Positions 9,005 to 17,197 of a DNA stretch of 64,000 nt are shown here, in pieces; the stretch's first letter is position 1, and each line of letters opens with the position of its first letter. This DNA is from Chryseobacterium gambrini. GTDB taxonomy: Bacteria; Bacteroidota; Bacteroidia; Flavobacteriales; Weeksellaceae. Under the pieces are notes generated by a model. The model was not told the origin of the DNA. It made no database searches and saw only the letters and a list, made by a program, of their open reading frames with translations. The stretch lies in NCBI RefSeq assembly GCF_900156825.1, contig NZ_FTOV01000003.1, positions 124,001-188,000 on the forward strand, written 5' to 3'. The position numbers and the translations under genes are program-made.

Positions 9005-9448
9005 TTCTTAATTATTGATGTTTGATAATTGATGATTGATATCTAACCGATATTAAATAATCTTACTCTTTAATTTGTTCTTATAAGTTGATGTTACTTT
9101 CAAAATCTCCAAAGATTCATTCATAAGTTCATCTGTCATTATTTTTGAAGCTATATTAACTTCCTGAATTACTTCCAGCCAAAATACCGTTTCGTCTGCC
9201 TCTTCTACTACAATACAAATTTTAGCATATTTCTCTTTATCTGATCTGGCTCTGCACATTGCTCTGTAATTGGCTGCTACAGAACTTGCTGAACGAAAAA
9301 TCTGTTTCCTGATTACGGATACTTTATCAGAATACGGCAAGTCTGATAAACTATTGATTATATTTATTGCTAAAGTTTTTGTTCTTTGAGCAAAAATCTG
9401 ATTGTAATTATTTTCCATCATTAATCAATTATCAATAATCATTTATAT
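9005..9448. mobile_element. Palindrome-flanked four-helix-bundle gene insertion between murE and mraY
   Basis: The inserted gene at 9053-9421 is flanked by AT-rich sequences that are imperfect inverted copies. The left side carries TAATTATTGATGTTTGATAA followed by TTGATGATTGAT (about 9008-9040); the right side carries ATCAATTATCAATAATCATT (about 9424-9443). Reverse-complementing the right arm gives AATGATTATTGATAATTGAT. The arms are low complexity, so similarity is suggestive rather than conclusive. The arrangement parallels the GxxExxY and GIY-YIG insertions in the same cluster. Confidence 0.45.
9053..9421 (-). CDS. Four-helix-bundle protein (23S rRNA intervening-sequence protein family)
   Basis: The 122-aa product matches the small four-helix-bundle family first found in 23S rRNA intervening sequences: an amphipathic first helix, the core IRKQIFRSASSVAANYRA (about 38-55), then AKICIVVEEADETVFWLEVI. 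Its function is unknown. The start at 9421 (M-M-E-N-N) could equally be the second Met. It lies between murE and mraY in the operon orientation, which is unusual since the family has no known link to cell-wall synthesis. Together with flanking repeats this suggests insertion. Confidence 0.87.
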   Translation of the reverse strand: MMENNYNQIFAQRTKTLAINIINSLSDLPYSDKVSVIRKQIFRSASSVAANYRAMCRARSDKEKYAKICIVVEEADETVFWLEVIQEVNIASKIMTDELMNESLEILKVTSTYKNKLKSKII

Positions 9449-10909
9449 TTATTTACTCATAAGCTGCCACAGTTCATTAATCGTTTCCTTGTCGTCAAAA
9501 TGATGTTTCACTCCGTTTATTTCCTGATAGGTTTCGTGTCCTTTTCCGGCTACGAGAACGATATCTTTCGGTTCTGCAAATTTTATCGCCATTTTGATGG
9601 CTTCTTTTCTGTCCGGAATTGAAGTGTACTTGCTGAAGTTTTGAGGTTCAACACCGGCTTCTATTTCTTTGATGATTGTTGCCGGATCTTCCGTTCTCGG
9701 GTTGTCTGACGTGATGATTGCCAACGTTGATTTTTTCGTAGCAATATTTCCCATTTCAGGTCTTTTTGAATGATCTCTGTCGCCTCCGCAACCGAAAACG
9801 GTGATCAGTCTTTCGTTTTTTGTTCTGATATCATTAATGCTGTCCAGAATGTTTTCCAATGCATCCGGAGTGTGTGCATAATCTACGATGAAGAAAATTC
9901 CACCGTCTGATTTAAAGGTTTCAAATCTTCCGGACACTCTTTTTAGTTTGCTGATTGCCTGTAAAATTTCGTCTGATTCAAAACCCAGCTCGGAAGCAAT
10001 TCCGAAAACCAATAAGAGGTTGTAGACATTGAATTTTCCGGTGAGTGTTGTCCAGAATTCTTTTCCGTTGAAATTCAGCAGCATTCCGTTGAAATCCACT
10101 TCCAGTAATTTTCCGTGAAAATCTGCCATTGTCTTCAAAGCATAAGATCTTTTTGTGGCTTTTGTGTTCTGAAGCATCACATTCCCGTTCTTGTCATCCA
10201 CATTGGTGATGGCAACCGCAGAATCTTCCAACTGATCGAAAAATCTTTTTTTCGTTTTCAGATATTCGTCAAACGTTTTATGATAATCTAAATGATCGTG
10301 TGTAAGATTGGTAAATCCGGCAATTTTAAAGTGAAGTCCTTCAATTCTGTTTTGGGCAATTCCGTGGGAGCTTACTTCCATAAAAGCAAATTCACACCCT
10401 TCTTCAACCGCCTGAGCTAAAATTTTATTGATGGTAATAACATCAGGAGTGGTGTGTGTTGCCGGAATGATCTTTTCTCCGATTCTGATTTCAACTGTCG
10501 AAAGCAAAGCGGAATCATATCCTAAATTTTTAAAAATATCAAAAAGCAGAGTGGAAACAGAGGTTTTTCCATTAGTTCCCGTTACTCCGATTAATTTTAG
10601 TTTTTCCGAAGGATTACCGTAGAAATTGGACGCTAAATGACCTAAAATTTTAGATGAATCTTTTACTTTAATATAAGTGGCATTTTCATCAAGATTTTCT
10701 GGGAATTCTTCGCAAACAATTGCTGTTGCTCCTTTTTCCACCGAAGATGCAATAAATGAATGTCCATCCGCAACCGTTCCTCTCATTGCAATATACAAGG
10801 AGTTTTCCGTAACCTTTCTGCTGTCGAACACCAATTCTGAAACTTCACGGCTGTCGTCACCATGAATTTCTAATACCGGAATTCTTTTTAATAAATCATT
10901 TAACTGCAT
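9449..10909 (-). CDS. murE: UDP-N-acetylmuramoyl-tripeptide synthetase MurE (meso-DAP adding)
   Basis: MurE adds the third stem-peptide residue. The 486-aa product has the UDP-binding N domain, the ATP loop GVTGTNGKTSVS (about 106-117) and the C-terminal motif SDNPRTEDP (about 404-412). The DNPR signature predicts meso-diaminopimelate rather than lysine specificity, consistent with a Gram-negative wall. No murF follows it, as is common in Bacteroidetes where murF is elsewhere. Confidence 0.96.
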   Translation of the reverse strand: MQLNDLLKRIPVLEIHGDDSREVSELVFDSRKVTENSLYIAMRGTVADGHSFIASSVEKGATAIVCEEFPENLDENATYIKVKDSSKILGHLASNFYGNPSEKLKLIGVTGTNGKTSVSTLLFDIFKNLGYDSALLSTVEIRIGEKIIPATHTTPDVITINKILAQAVEEGCEFAFMEVSSHGIAQNRIEGLHFKIAGFTNLTHDHLDYHKTFDEYLKTKKRFFDQLEDSAVAITNVDDKNGNVMLQNTKATKRSYALKTMADFHGKLLEVDFNGMLLNFNGKEFWTTLTGKFNVYNLLLVFGIASELGFESDEILQAISKLKRVSGRFETFKSDGGIFFIVDYAHTPDALENILDSINDIRTKNERLITVFGCGGDRDHSKRPEMGNIATKKSTLAIITSDNPRTEDPATIIKEIEAGVEPQNFSKYTSIPDRKEAIKMAIKFAEPKDIVLVAGKGHETYQEINGVKHHFDDKETINELWQLMSK

Positions 10910-10980
10910 TTCTCTTTATTTGTTCCATAAGTTTCACTTACGGTTATTCATAATTGAACCCTTCGGGTTCTTTTCTTTTT

Positions 10981-12972
10981 TTAATTTTGCAGAGACAGAT
11001 AAATTCTCTGGTTTCTGCTTATGGTTGTGCCTTCTGTAGGGAACTGTTCTTTAATTCTTCCTACGCCTTTGTAATCTACACGGTAGCCTAAGTTTTCAAG
11101 CTGTGGAATTACATTTTTACCGATGAGTCCTACCACATTGGGCATCTGTTTATTGCTTACTGCGACTTTTACGTTAGGTTCCACCATTTTGTTCAGGTTT
11201 ACCTTTTTGTCGACAAGCATTTCTCTTTCAATATTCTGCGGGGTTTTCAAGAATGTTTTTCCTGCAATTTCTTTAAACACCGGTGCGGCAACGGTAGCTC
11301 CATAAAACCCTTTCGATGTATTCGGCTCGCTGATCATTACGTAACAGGTGTATTTCGGATTATCAGCAGGATAAAAGCCTGCGAATGATGAGCGGTATTT
11401 CATGGGACCTGGAAGCCAGTATTCAAACCTTGCGGTTCCTGTTTTTCCTGCCATTTTTAAATTGGGTGTGAAAATACTTTTTGCAGTTCCTTTTTCAACT
11501 GCTTTTGTTAAAGCATTGGTCATCATTTTGATGGCTTTTTCAGACGCCATTTTGTTGACCATTACTTCTGGTTTTGCTGTGTACATCACTTTACCGTCCT
11601 TCATAATTTTATCAATGAATAAAGGCTTCAGCATTTTACCATTGTTGGCAACTCCGTTATAGAAAGTGGTCAACTGCATTAGATTGATATTTGTAGAATA
11701 TCCATAGGCAATGGATGCTAAAGTTGCGGCATTCCATCTCTTGCTTTCGGGAGTTAAAATTTTTGGTTTTGTAATTCCCGGAAGTTCAATATCCATTTTA
11801 TCGAATAACTTCCATCTTCTTAAATGGTCTAAGAAGATCTGAGGTTTTTCAGCGTAATATTTTGTAATTAATTTTGCCGAACCTACGTTGCTGGATTTAG
11901 CCAACACATCACTGATGTCATACGTTCCGCCGCCGTGACCGTCTGAAATTCTTTGTTTTGCGTACACCCAGATTCCGTTTCCTACATTTACAGTTGTGTT
12001 TTCATCGATGAAACCATCATCCATTGCAGCCAAAAGTGAAATGGTTTTAAAGGTAGAACCCGGTTCAATATTGTCTTTTAGTGCGTAATTGTAAGAATCT
12101 ACATACTCGCCATCGTCATTTCTTCTTAAATTTACCATGGCGCGGACTTTTCCGGTTTCCACTTCCATTACAATTACGGTTCCGTGTTTTGCCTCGAAAT
12201 TTACCAGCTGTTTCTGTAAAGCGGAATGTGCAATATCCTGAATTCTAAGGTCTAATGTGGTGTAAACATCTTCTCCGTCAACCGGTTCCTGCACTTTCCA
12301 GTAATCAATCGGTTTCCATTGGGAAGAATTGATTCTCTGCTCCAGTCTTTTTCCGTCTGTTCCTCTTAAATATTTAGAGAAAGCGCCTTCAAGACCTGCT
12401 GTGTGAACACCGTCGTCCATTCCGATGGTTCCCGCTCCGATTTCTGAGGTAGCCAGTTCTCTTTTATAGTTTCGGTCTACAATAAAGCCTCCTTTATTTT
12501 TGCCTTTTTTGAATATCGGAAACTTACGGATTCTGTCATACTGGTCAAAATCAAGCCCTTTAGCCAGAGTGTAATATTGATTTTTCTTTTTTCTCTGCTC
12601 ATCGAATTTCTTTCTGAATTCTGCTCTTGGCTTTCCGAACATTTTGCTTAAAGAATCCGTTAAAGCACCAATGTTGTTGGTATAAATGGTGTCTTTCATC
12701 GTTTTGAAATCCAGATAGATGTCGTAACGCATGACGGTTGTTGCCAGAATGGATCCGTCTGACGCAAAAAGATTTCCTCTTGCTGCTTTCAGGGTAGCTT
12801 CGCGGTAGTTTTTGTTGATGTAATCGTCTTTAATTTCCTGAACGTTCGTATTCTGAAGAATAACGATGCGCGCAAGGAACATTACAAACACGCACAAAGC
12901 CACCACTGCAAAGAGGTAGCCCCATCGTAACGTTTTTTTACGTTTGTTGTCGTATTCATTTTGCTTTTGCAT
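10981..12972 (-). CDS. ftsI: Septal peptidoglycan transpeptidase FtsI/PBP3 with C-terminal PASTA domain
   Basis: This class B penicillin-binding protein cross-links septal peptidoglycan with FtsW. The 663-aa product has one membrane anchor (about 17-39), a dimerisation domain, and the transpeptidase motifs S306-T-F-K309 (SxxK), S360-S-N362 (SxN) and K510-T-G-T-A (KTG). A PASTA domain (MPNVVGL onward, about 603-663) closes the protein, a feature of Bacteroidetes and Gram-positive division PBPs. Its start overlaps the end of the FtsL-like gene by 17 bp, indicating translational coupling. Confidence 0.95.
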   Translation of the reverse strand: MQKQNEYDNKRKKTLRWGYLFAVVALCVFVMFLARIVILQNTNVQEIKDDYINKNYREATLKAARGNLFASDGSILATTVMRYDIYLDFKTMKDTIYTNNIGALTDSLSKMFGKPRAEFRKKFDEQRKKKNQYYTLAKGLDFDQYDRIRKFPIFKKGKNKGGFIVDRNYKRELATSEIGAGTIGMDDGVHTAGLEGAFSKYLRGTDGKRLEQRINSSQWKPIDYWKVQEPVDGEDVYTTLDLRIQDIAHSALQKQLVNFEAKHGTVIVMEVETGKVRAMVNLRRNDDGEYVDSYNYALKDNIEPGSTFKTISLLAAMDDGFIDENTTVNVGNGIWVYAKQRISDGHGGGTYDISDVLAKSSNVGSAKLITKYYAEKPQIFLDHLRRWKLFDKMDIELPGITKPKILTPESKRWNAATLASIAYGYSTNINLMQLTTFYNGVANNGKMLKPLFIDKIMKDGKVMYTAKPEVMVNKMASEKAIKMMTNALTKAVEKGTAKSIFTPNLKMAGKTGTARFEYWLPGPMKYRSSFAGFYPADNPKYTCYVMISEPNTSKGFYGATVAAPVFKEIAGKTFLKTPQNIEREMLVDKKVNLNKMVEPNVKVAVSNKQMPNVVGLIGKNVIPQLENLGYRVDYKGVGRIKEQFPTEGTTISRNQRIYLSLQN

Positions 12973-13324
12973 CTGTACTGTCCAGTTTTATTAGCAATTT
13001 ATGAGGATGGTTTTCAAGGGTCATTAAAGAATCCCGTGCAACCTCTTTCCCCAACTCCGATTCCATTTTTACTTTTATCAGCTTACTTTGTGCGTAAGCG
13101 TTTCGCGATTTATATTCTTCTGTTTCTTCTTTAAGTGTGTTGACAATTTTAATTTTTTTATTGACGAGGTGATTGCTGTAGATCATTGCCATCATCAATA
13201 CAAACAACAGCAGAAAATACTTGTAATGTATTTTAATCTCATCACGGTTCAGGAAATTACCTTTTATAATGTCTATAAAAGTTAATCTCTTCTGAGGGCG
13301 ATTTGTTGTTGTTCTTTTTGCCAC
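12956..13324 (-). CDS. ftsL: FtsL-like divisome protein
   Basis: The 122-aa product has the FtsL plan: a basic cytoplasmic head, one membrane segment (about residues 35-53, YKYFLLLFVLMMAMIYSNHL) and a short periplasmic coiled-coil (about 55-105, rich in Lys/Glu heptads). FtsL forms a complex with FtsQ and FtsB and activates FtsWI. Sequence identity across phyla is very low, so the assignment rests on topology and on its position between rsmH and ftsI, overlapping ftsI by 17 bp. Confidence 0.85.
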   Translation of the reverse strand: MAKRTTTNRPQKRLTFIDIIKGNFLNRDEIKIHYKYFLLLFVLMMAMIYSNHLVNKKIKIVNTLKEETEEYKSRNAYAQSKLIKVKMESELGKEVARDSLMTLENHPHKLLIKLDSTDAKAK

Positions 13325-13329
13325 TTTAT

Positions 13330-13393
13330 TTATTAGTAATTGGTAATGAGTAATGTGTAATATTTAAAAATTACTTATTGCCTATTGCTCATT
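13330..13393. repeat. Empty palindromic spacer between rsmH and the ftsL-like gene
   Basis: The 71-bp gap is nearly all an imperfect inverted repeat: AATTGGTAATGAGTAATGTG (about 13338-13357) faces TTATTGCCTATTGCTCATTA (about 13375-13394). It is of the same low-complexity type as the spacers around the four-helix-bundle gene but holds no ORF. Transcribed, it could fold into a long AU-rich hairpin inside the dcw mRNA. Confidence 0.5.
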
Positions 13394-13395
13394 AT

Positions 13396-14289
13396 TTATA
13401 CTTTTATTCCTGTTCTCATTTTAGCACTTCTGGCTCTTGAGTTTTCTTCTATTTCCTTATCATCGGGAATAATGGCTTTGCTCTTTACCAGCTCGAATGC
13501 TTTTTTATAATTTCCGTAAATGTCTCTTTCGGGTTCTCCCTCGAACATTCCGTTTTTCAAAAATCTTTTTACCAGTCTGTCTTCCAGAGAATGGTAAGAG
13601 ATGACCACCAGTCTTCCTTCGGGTTTTAAAACATTGTATGCCTGTACGAGCATTTCTTTTAAAACTTCCAGTTCCTGGTTTACTTCAATGCGTATTGCCT
13701 GAAACAACTGGGCATAAAATTTATTTACTTTATGCGGCGGAAGATAACTGAATAGTTTTTTCAGATCTTCCGTTGTATCGATGCTTTTTGTTTTTCTGTG
13801 ATGAACGATGTCTCTTGCCAGTTTTCTCGCTTCTCTCAGTTCACCGTAATAATAAAAGATATCGGCAAGCTGCTCTTCATCGTAATCGTTAATGACTCTT
13901 TTGGCATCAAGACCCTGCATTACGTTCATTCTCATATCCAGCGGAGCGTTGCTTCGTGTAGAGAATCCTCTTTCTGCTTCATCAAACTGGTGCGAAGAAA
14001 CACCCAGATCTGCCAGAATTCCGTCCACCTGAGAAACTCCGTAGATCAACAGTGAGTTTTCCAGAAACCTGAAGTTCTGATTGATGAGCGTAAATCTCGG
14101 ATCATCAATTGTATTTTTAAGAGCATCTAAGTCCTGATCGAAACCGAACAGTTTTCCTTTATCCGAAAGTCTGCCCAATATCTCTCTTGAATGGCCACCG
14201 CCTCCAAAAGTACAGTCCACATATATTCCGTCTGGATTCGTCACCAAATCATCAACACTCTGCTTCAGCAAAACGGGGTTATGATACAT
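13396..14289 (-). CDS. rsmH: 16S rRNA (cytosine(1402)-N(4))-methyltransferase RsmH (MraW)
   Basis: RsmH methylates N4 of C1402 in 16S rRNA, tuning the P site. The 297-aa product starts MYHNPVLLKQSVDDL, has the SAM loop DCTFGGGGHS (about 25-34), ILADLGVSSHQFD (about 90-102) and the C-terminal VVISYHSLEDRLVKRFL motif. All are diagnostic. It follows mraZ by 36 bp, the conserved head of the dcw operon. Confidence 0.97.
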   Translation of the reverse strand: MYHNPVLLKQSVDDLVTNPDGIYVDCTFGGGGHSREILGRLSDKGKLFGFDQDLDALKNTIDDPRFTLINQNFRFLENSLLIYGVSQVDGILADLGVSSHQFDEAERGFSTRSNAPLDMRMNVMQGLDAKRVINDYDEEQLADIFYYYGELREARKLARDIVHHRKTKSIDTTEDLKKLFSYLPPHKVNKFYAQLFQAIRIEVNQELEVLKEMLVQAYNVLKPEGRLVVISYHSLEDRLVKRFLKNGMFEGEPERDIYGNYKKAFELVKSKAIIPDDKEIEENSRARSAKMRTGIKV

Positions 14290-14325
14290 GTTTTAGTTGT
14301 GTTTTTTTACGTTTTTATAACGCAG

Positions 14326-14784
14326 TTATTCTTCTTCGAATGCGCCCATTACATCTTCGGCAAGATTCGCAAAATCGTCTTCACTGATGGAGATTACTTT
14401 TTCGTAATCGTCCTTATCCCATACTTCAAACAGTTCTCCTGCACTGGTAATTACAATATCTTTCTGAAGATTTGCAAAAACAGTAAGGTCTTTCGAAATC
14501 TGTAACCTTCCGGCGTTATCCAGCTCCACAATTTTTACACCTGCCGTAAACATTCTAATGAAATCAGCATTCTTTTTAATGAATCTGTTCAGTTTATTAA
14601 TTTTGCCCATCACTTTATCCCATGCGTTCATCGGATAAACTTCCAGACAGGGTTGGAACACAGATCTTTTGACTACAAACGCCTTGTCGTCGAAGTTTTC
14701 CATCTGTTTGATTAAAGATGAAGGAACTTTTAACCGGCCTTTGTCGTCAATTTTACACTCATATGTTCCAATGAAACTGTTCAT
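14326..14784 (-). CDS. mraZ: Transcriptional regulator MraZ
   Basis: MraZ is a ring-forming DNA-binding protein with two SpoVT/AbrB-like domains that represses the dcw operon. The preferred start is the ATG at 14784 (MNSFIGTYECKIDDKGRLKVP), giving 152 aa as in the family. A longer reading from a GTG at 14823 would add 13 unrelated residues and begin inside the operator repeats, so it is rejected. The second AbrB unit is seen at VELDNAGRLQISKDL. It heads the cluster and has a matching repeat operator upstream. Confidence 0.94.
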   Translation of the reverse strand: MNSFIGTYECKIDDKGRLKVPSSLIKQMENFDDKAFVVKRSVFQPCLEVYPMNAWDKVMGKINKLNRFIKKNADFIRMFTAGVKIVELDNAGRLQISKDLTVFANLQKDIVITSAGELFEVWDKDDYEKVISISEDDFANLAEDVMGAFEEE

Positions 14785-14790
14785 TTGGGA

Positions 14791-14839
14791 CAAATTTATA
14801 TAATAATTTCCAAAATCTCCCACTTTTTACCACTTTTTA
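14791..14839 (-). promoter_or_regulatory. dcw promoter with MraZ-type operator repeats
   Basis: On the minus strand two perfect 10-bp direct repeats, TAAAAAGTGG, occupy 14839-14830 and 14829-14820, followed by GAG. AAAGTGG-type direct repeats one helical turn apart are the established MraZ recognition pattern in several bacteria. A -7 box TAAATTTG lies at 14798-14791, 22 bp beyond the repeats and 6 nt before the mraZ ATG. The arrangement fits autorepression. No good -33 TTG at 17-23 bp was found. Confidence 0.65.
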
Positions 14840-15026
14840 CCTTAATGTTAATAAGTTTTATTAAAGATTTAATTTCGATACTGTAATAGGTTGATATGTT
14901 GGGTGTTGGTAAACCTCTTATTCAAGCCATAATAAATAGATTTTCAAAAAAACCGTTAAAAAAGAGTTTGGTATATTATTTTTATTTTAAATTAGGGTAA
15001 TCAAAATATTTTTGAGGTTTAATTTG

Positions 15027-15034
15027 TATTTTTG
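15027..15034 (+). promoter_or_regulatory. -7 promoter box of the alpha/beta hydrolase gene
   Basis: TATTTTTG fits the Flavobacteriia -7 consensus TAnnTTTG and lies 22 nt before the chosen ATG at 15057. Because it is downstream of the earlier in-frame codon at 15012, it argues against that longer start. No -33 TTG at canonical distance was seen. Confidence 0.5.
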
Positions 15035-15056
15035 CAAGGCTTTATTAAGGCATTTT

Positions 15057-15818
15057 ATGATATTTAGTACAAAAAAAGAAAAGAAATATACTTTCGTTGA
15101 AGCAGGGGAAGGACATCCATTGGTGCTGTTGCACGGGTTAATGGGTGGTTTGAGTAATTTCGATAAGATGGTAGATTTTTTTTCAGACAGGGGGTTCAAG
15201 GTATACGTTCCTCAGCTGCCGATCTACGATTTGCCGGTACTCAATACTAATCTTACGACATTAGCAAAATATATTGCCAAATTTATAGAAACCCATATTG
15301 AAGCTCCTGTAACCATTGTAGGAAATTCCATGGGCGGTCATATCGGTCTTATTCTTACACTGGCAAGACCGGATTTAATTAAGAATCTTGTTCTTACGGG
15401 AAGTTCAGGGCTTTATGAAAGAACTTTCGGAGACAGTTTTCCGAGAAAGAATGACCGTTCCTATATAAGAAAGAAAACGGAAGAGGTTTTTTATGATCCT
15501 TCTGTGGCTACCGAAGCTTTGGTAGATGAAGTTTTCGCAGTGGTAAATGACAGGATGAAAGGAATAAAAACCGTAATGTTGGCGAGAAGCGCGATCAAAC
15601 ACAATATGCTGAATGATCTGCCAAAGATTAAAACACCCACCTGCCTGATCTGGGGAAAGCAGGATAATGTAACGCCTCCTGAAGTTGCGGAAGATATGCA
15701 CAAATTTATTCCGAATTCAGATCTTTTCTGGATCGATCAATGCGGGCACGCAGCGATGATGGAAAAACCCGATGAATTCAATGAAATTCTTTATAGCTGG
15801 GTAAAAGATAAAGTTTAA
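15057..15818 (+). CDS. Alpha/beta-fold hydrolase
   Basis: The 253-aa protein has the oxyanion motif LLHGLMGG (about 24-31), nucleophile elbow GNSMGG with Ser91, an Asp in IWGKQDNVTPP (about 205) and the His in DQCGHAAMMEKP (about 230), so the Ser-Asp-His triad is complete. No signal peptide is visible, so it is cytoplasmic. The substrate cannot be told from sequence. It is divergent from mraZ, ends at its own terminator and is followed by engB. Confidence 0.85.
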   Translation: MIFSTKKEKKYTFVEAGEGHPLVLLHGLMGGLSNFDKMVDFFSDRGFKVYVPQLPIYDLPVLNTNLTTLAKYIAKFIETHIEAPVTIVGNSMGGHIGLILTLARPDLIKNLVLTGSSGLYERTFGDSFPRKNDRSYIRKKTEEVFYDPSVATEALVDEVFAVVNDRMKGIKTVMLARSAIKHNMLNDLPKIKTPTCLIWGKQDNVTPPEVAEDMHKFIPNSDLFWIDQCGHAAMMEKPDEFNEILYSWVKDKV

Positions 15819-15834
15819 AATAAAATATAAAACG

Positions 15835-15859
15835 ACCATTAAGAGCTTTTCTTAATGGT
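15835..15859 (+). terminator. Terminator after the alpha/beta hydrolase gene
   Basis: ACCATTAAGA (15835-15844) pairs with TCTTAATGGT (15850-15859) around a 5-nt loop and is followed by a T-rich stretch (TTGTTTTT). It lies between the hydrolase stop and the engB start, so engB probably depends on read-through or its own promoter. Confidence 0.75.
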
Positions 15860-15885
15860 TTGTTTTTCTGAAAATATTCAATAAA

Positions 15886-16509
15886 ATGGTTATTAAAACA
15901 GCAACATTTGTAAAGAGCAGCGGAAAATGGCAGGATTGCCCGGAACCGAATCTTCCTGAGTATGCTTTCATCGGAAGATCGAATGTAGGAAAGTCTTCGC
16001 TCATCAATGCAATGATGAATCATAAAGATCTGGCTAAAACGTCCCAGACTCCGGGAAAGACACAGCTTATCAACCATTTCTTAGTGAACGAAAACTGGTA
16101 TCTCACAGATTTACCGGGTTACGGATATGCAAAAGTTTCGAAATCGATCAGAAAAGATTTTGAGAAACTGATCACCAATTATATTCTGAACCGAAGAAAT
16201 CTGGTTAATCTTTTTGTTCTGGTAGATTCCCGACATAAACCGCAGAATATTGATCTGGAATTCATCCAGTGGTGCGGTGAAAGCGGCGTTCCGTTTTCCA
16301 TCGTGTTTACAAAAGCAGATAAGCTGAAGCCGAATGGTGTGATAAAAAATGTGGAAGATTATAAAACGGAGCTTCACAAAACATGGGAAGATCTTCCGGA
16401 ACTGTATGTAACCTCAGCGGAAAAGAAGGAGGGTGGTGATGAAATTTTAAGTTTCATCCAGAAAACCAATGAGTTTTTGATCAATAATAACGTAAGTTTT
16501 GATGAGTAA
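15886..16509 (+). CDS. engB: Ribosome biogenesis GTPase EngB (YihA/YsxC)
   Basis: EngB is a small essential GTPase acting in late assembly of the 50S subunit. The 207-aa product has the P-loop GRSNVGKSSL (about 29-38), switch region TPGKTQ, the G3 motif DLPGYGYAKV (about 78-87), the G4 motif TKAD (about 145-148) and a G5-like TSAEKK. All nucleotide motifs are intact and length is normal. Its last codons overlap the start of the acetyltransferase gene by 8 bp (ATGAGTAA). Confidence 0.96.
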   Translation: MVIKTATFVKSSGKWQDCPEPNLPEYAFIGRSNVGKSSLINAMMNHKDLAKTSQTPGKTQLINHFLVNENWYLTDLPGYGYAKVSKSIRKDFEKLITNYILNRRNLVNLFVLVDSRHKPQNIDLEFIQWCGESGVPFSIVFTKADKLKPNGVIKNVEDYKTELHKTWEDLPELYVTSAEKKEGGDEILSFIQKTNEFLINNNVSFDE

Positions 16510-16951
16510 TATTGTCTGGAAAATAAAAACGTTTGACGAATTTACGGTTCCTGAACTGTATGCGGTTTTAAAAGCCAGAATTGATGTTTTTGTAGTGGAG
16601 CAGAACTGTCCTTATCCGGATTTAGACGGTTATGACCAAAAAGCAATTCACATCTGGGCAGAAGAAGACGGCGAAGTTTTGGCGAACTGCAGGATTTTCG
16701 ATAAAGGAATAAAATATGACGAACCTTCAATAGGACGGGTTTTAACCACAGAAAAGGCAAGAGGAAAGAGCTTAGGCAGACAATTGATCCAATATGCGGT
16801 TGAAACGATCGAAAACCGTTTCCGTACTTCTGAAATCAGGATTTCTGCACAGGATTATCTGCTGAAGTTTTATGGAGATTTCGGGTTTGAAGATACAGGA
16901 AAAAAATATCTGGAAGATGACATTCCGCACACGGAAATGCTCAGAAAATAA
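16502..16951 (+). CDS. GNAT family N-acetyltransferase (ElaA-like)
   Basis: The 149-aa protein resembles ElaA: it opens WKIKTFDEFTVPELYAVLKARIDVFVVEQNCPYPDLDG, a conserved ElaA-type start, and has the acetyl-CoA motif with TTEKARGKSLGRQLI (about 84-98). The substrate is unknown. The ATG at 16502 is preferred over a TTG one codon upstream. It overlaps engB by 8 bp, so the two are co-translated, and a strong terminator follows. Confidence 0.88.
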   Translation: MSNIVWKIKTFDEFTVPELYAVLKARIDVFVVEQNCPYPDLDGYDQKAIHIWAEEDGEVLANCRIFDKGIKYDEPSIGRVLTTEKARGKSLGRQLIQYAVETIENRFRTSEIRISAQDYLLKFYGDFGFEDTGKKYLEDDIPHTEMLRK

Positions 16952-16953
16952 AG

Positions 16954-16981
16954 AAAAGCGAGGAATTGATTCTTCGCTTTT
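16954..16981 (+). terminator. Terminator after engB-elaA
   Basis: AAAAGCGAGGAAT and ATTCTTCGCTTTT (16954-16966 and 16969-16981) form a 13-bp stem with one G-U pair and continue into T-rich sequence. It begins 3 bases after the acetyltransferase stop. Confidence 0.85.
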
Positions 16982-16984
16982 TTG

Positions 16985-17197
16985 TTTAGATAATGTTGTT
17001 GGATTTTTCGTCAAGACGCAAGAAGCTGAATATATATTTTATAAAAGGCGCAAAGATTTTATCTTTGATAAAATTGATTGAAAAATCTTTGATTTTTTTT
17101 AACTTATGTGTTCTTTTCTTTAAACTTAAACCACTAAAGTATTACCATCTTTTGCACCTTTAGATAAGTTTACTATTTAAATCAACTGTAGTACACT
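16985..17197. other. Non-coding spacer with degenerate repeat sequence
   Basis: No credible gene is visible. The stretch contains GGCGCAAAGATTTTATCTTT near 17048-17067, of the same CGCAAAG style as the repeats flanking the GxxExxY cassette, with a small internal hairpin (CAAAGAT-TTT-ATCTTTG) and a partial second copy (AATCTTTGATTTTTTTT). It leads directly into the 21-bp tandem array. Confidence 0.4.

Noticed and set aside
14785..14823. Longer mraZ start at GTG 14823
   Set aside because: It would start inside the operator repeats and upstream of the -7 box, and adds residues absent in the family.
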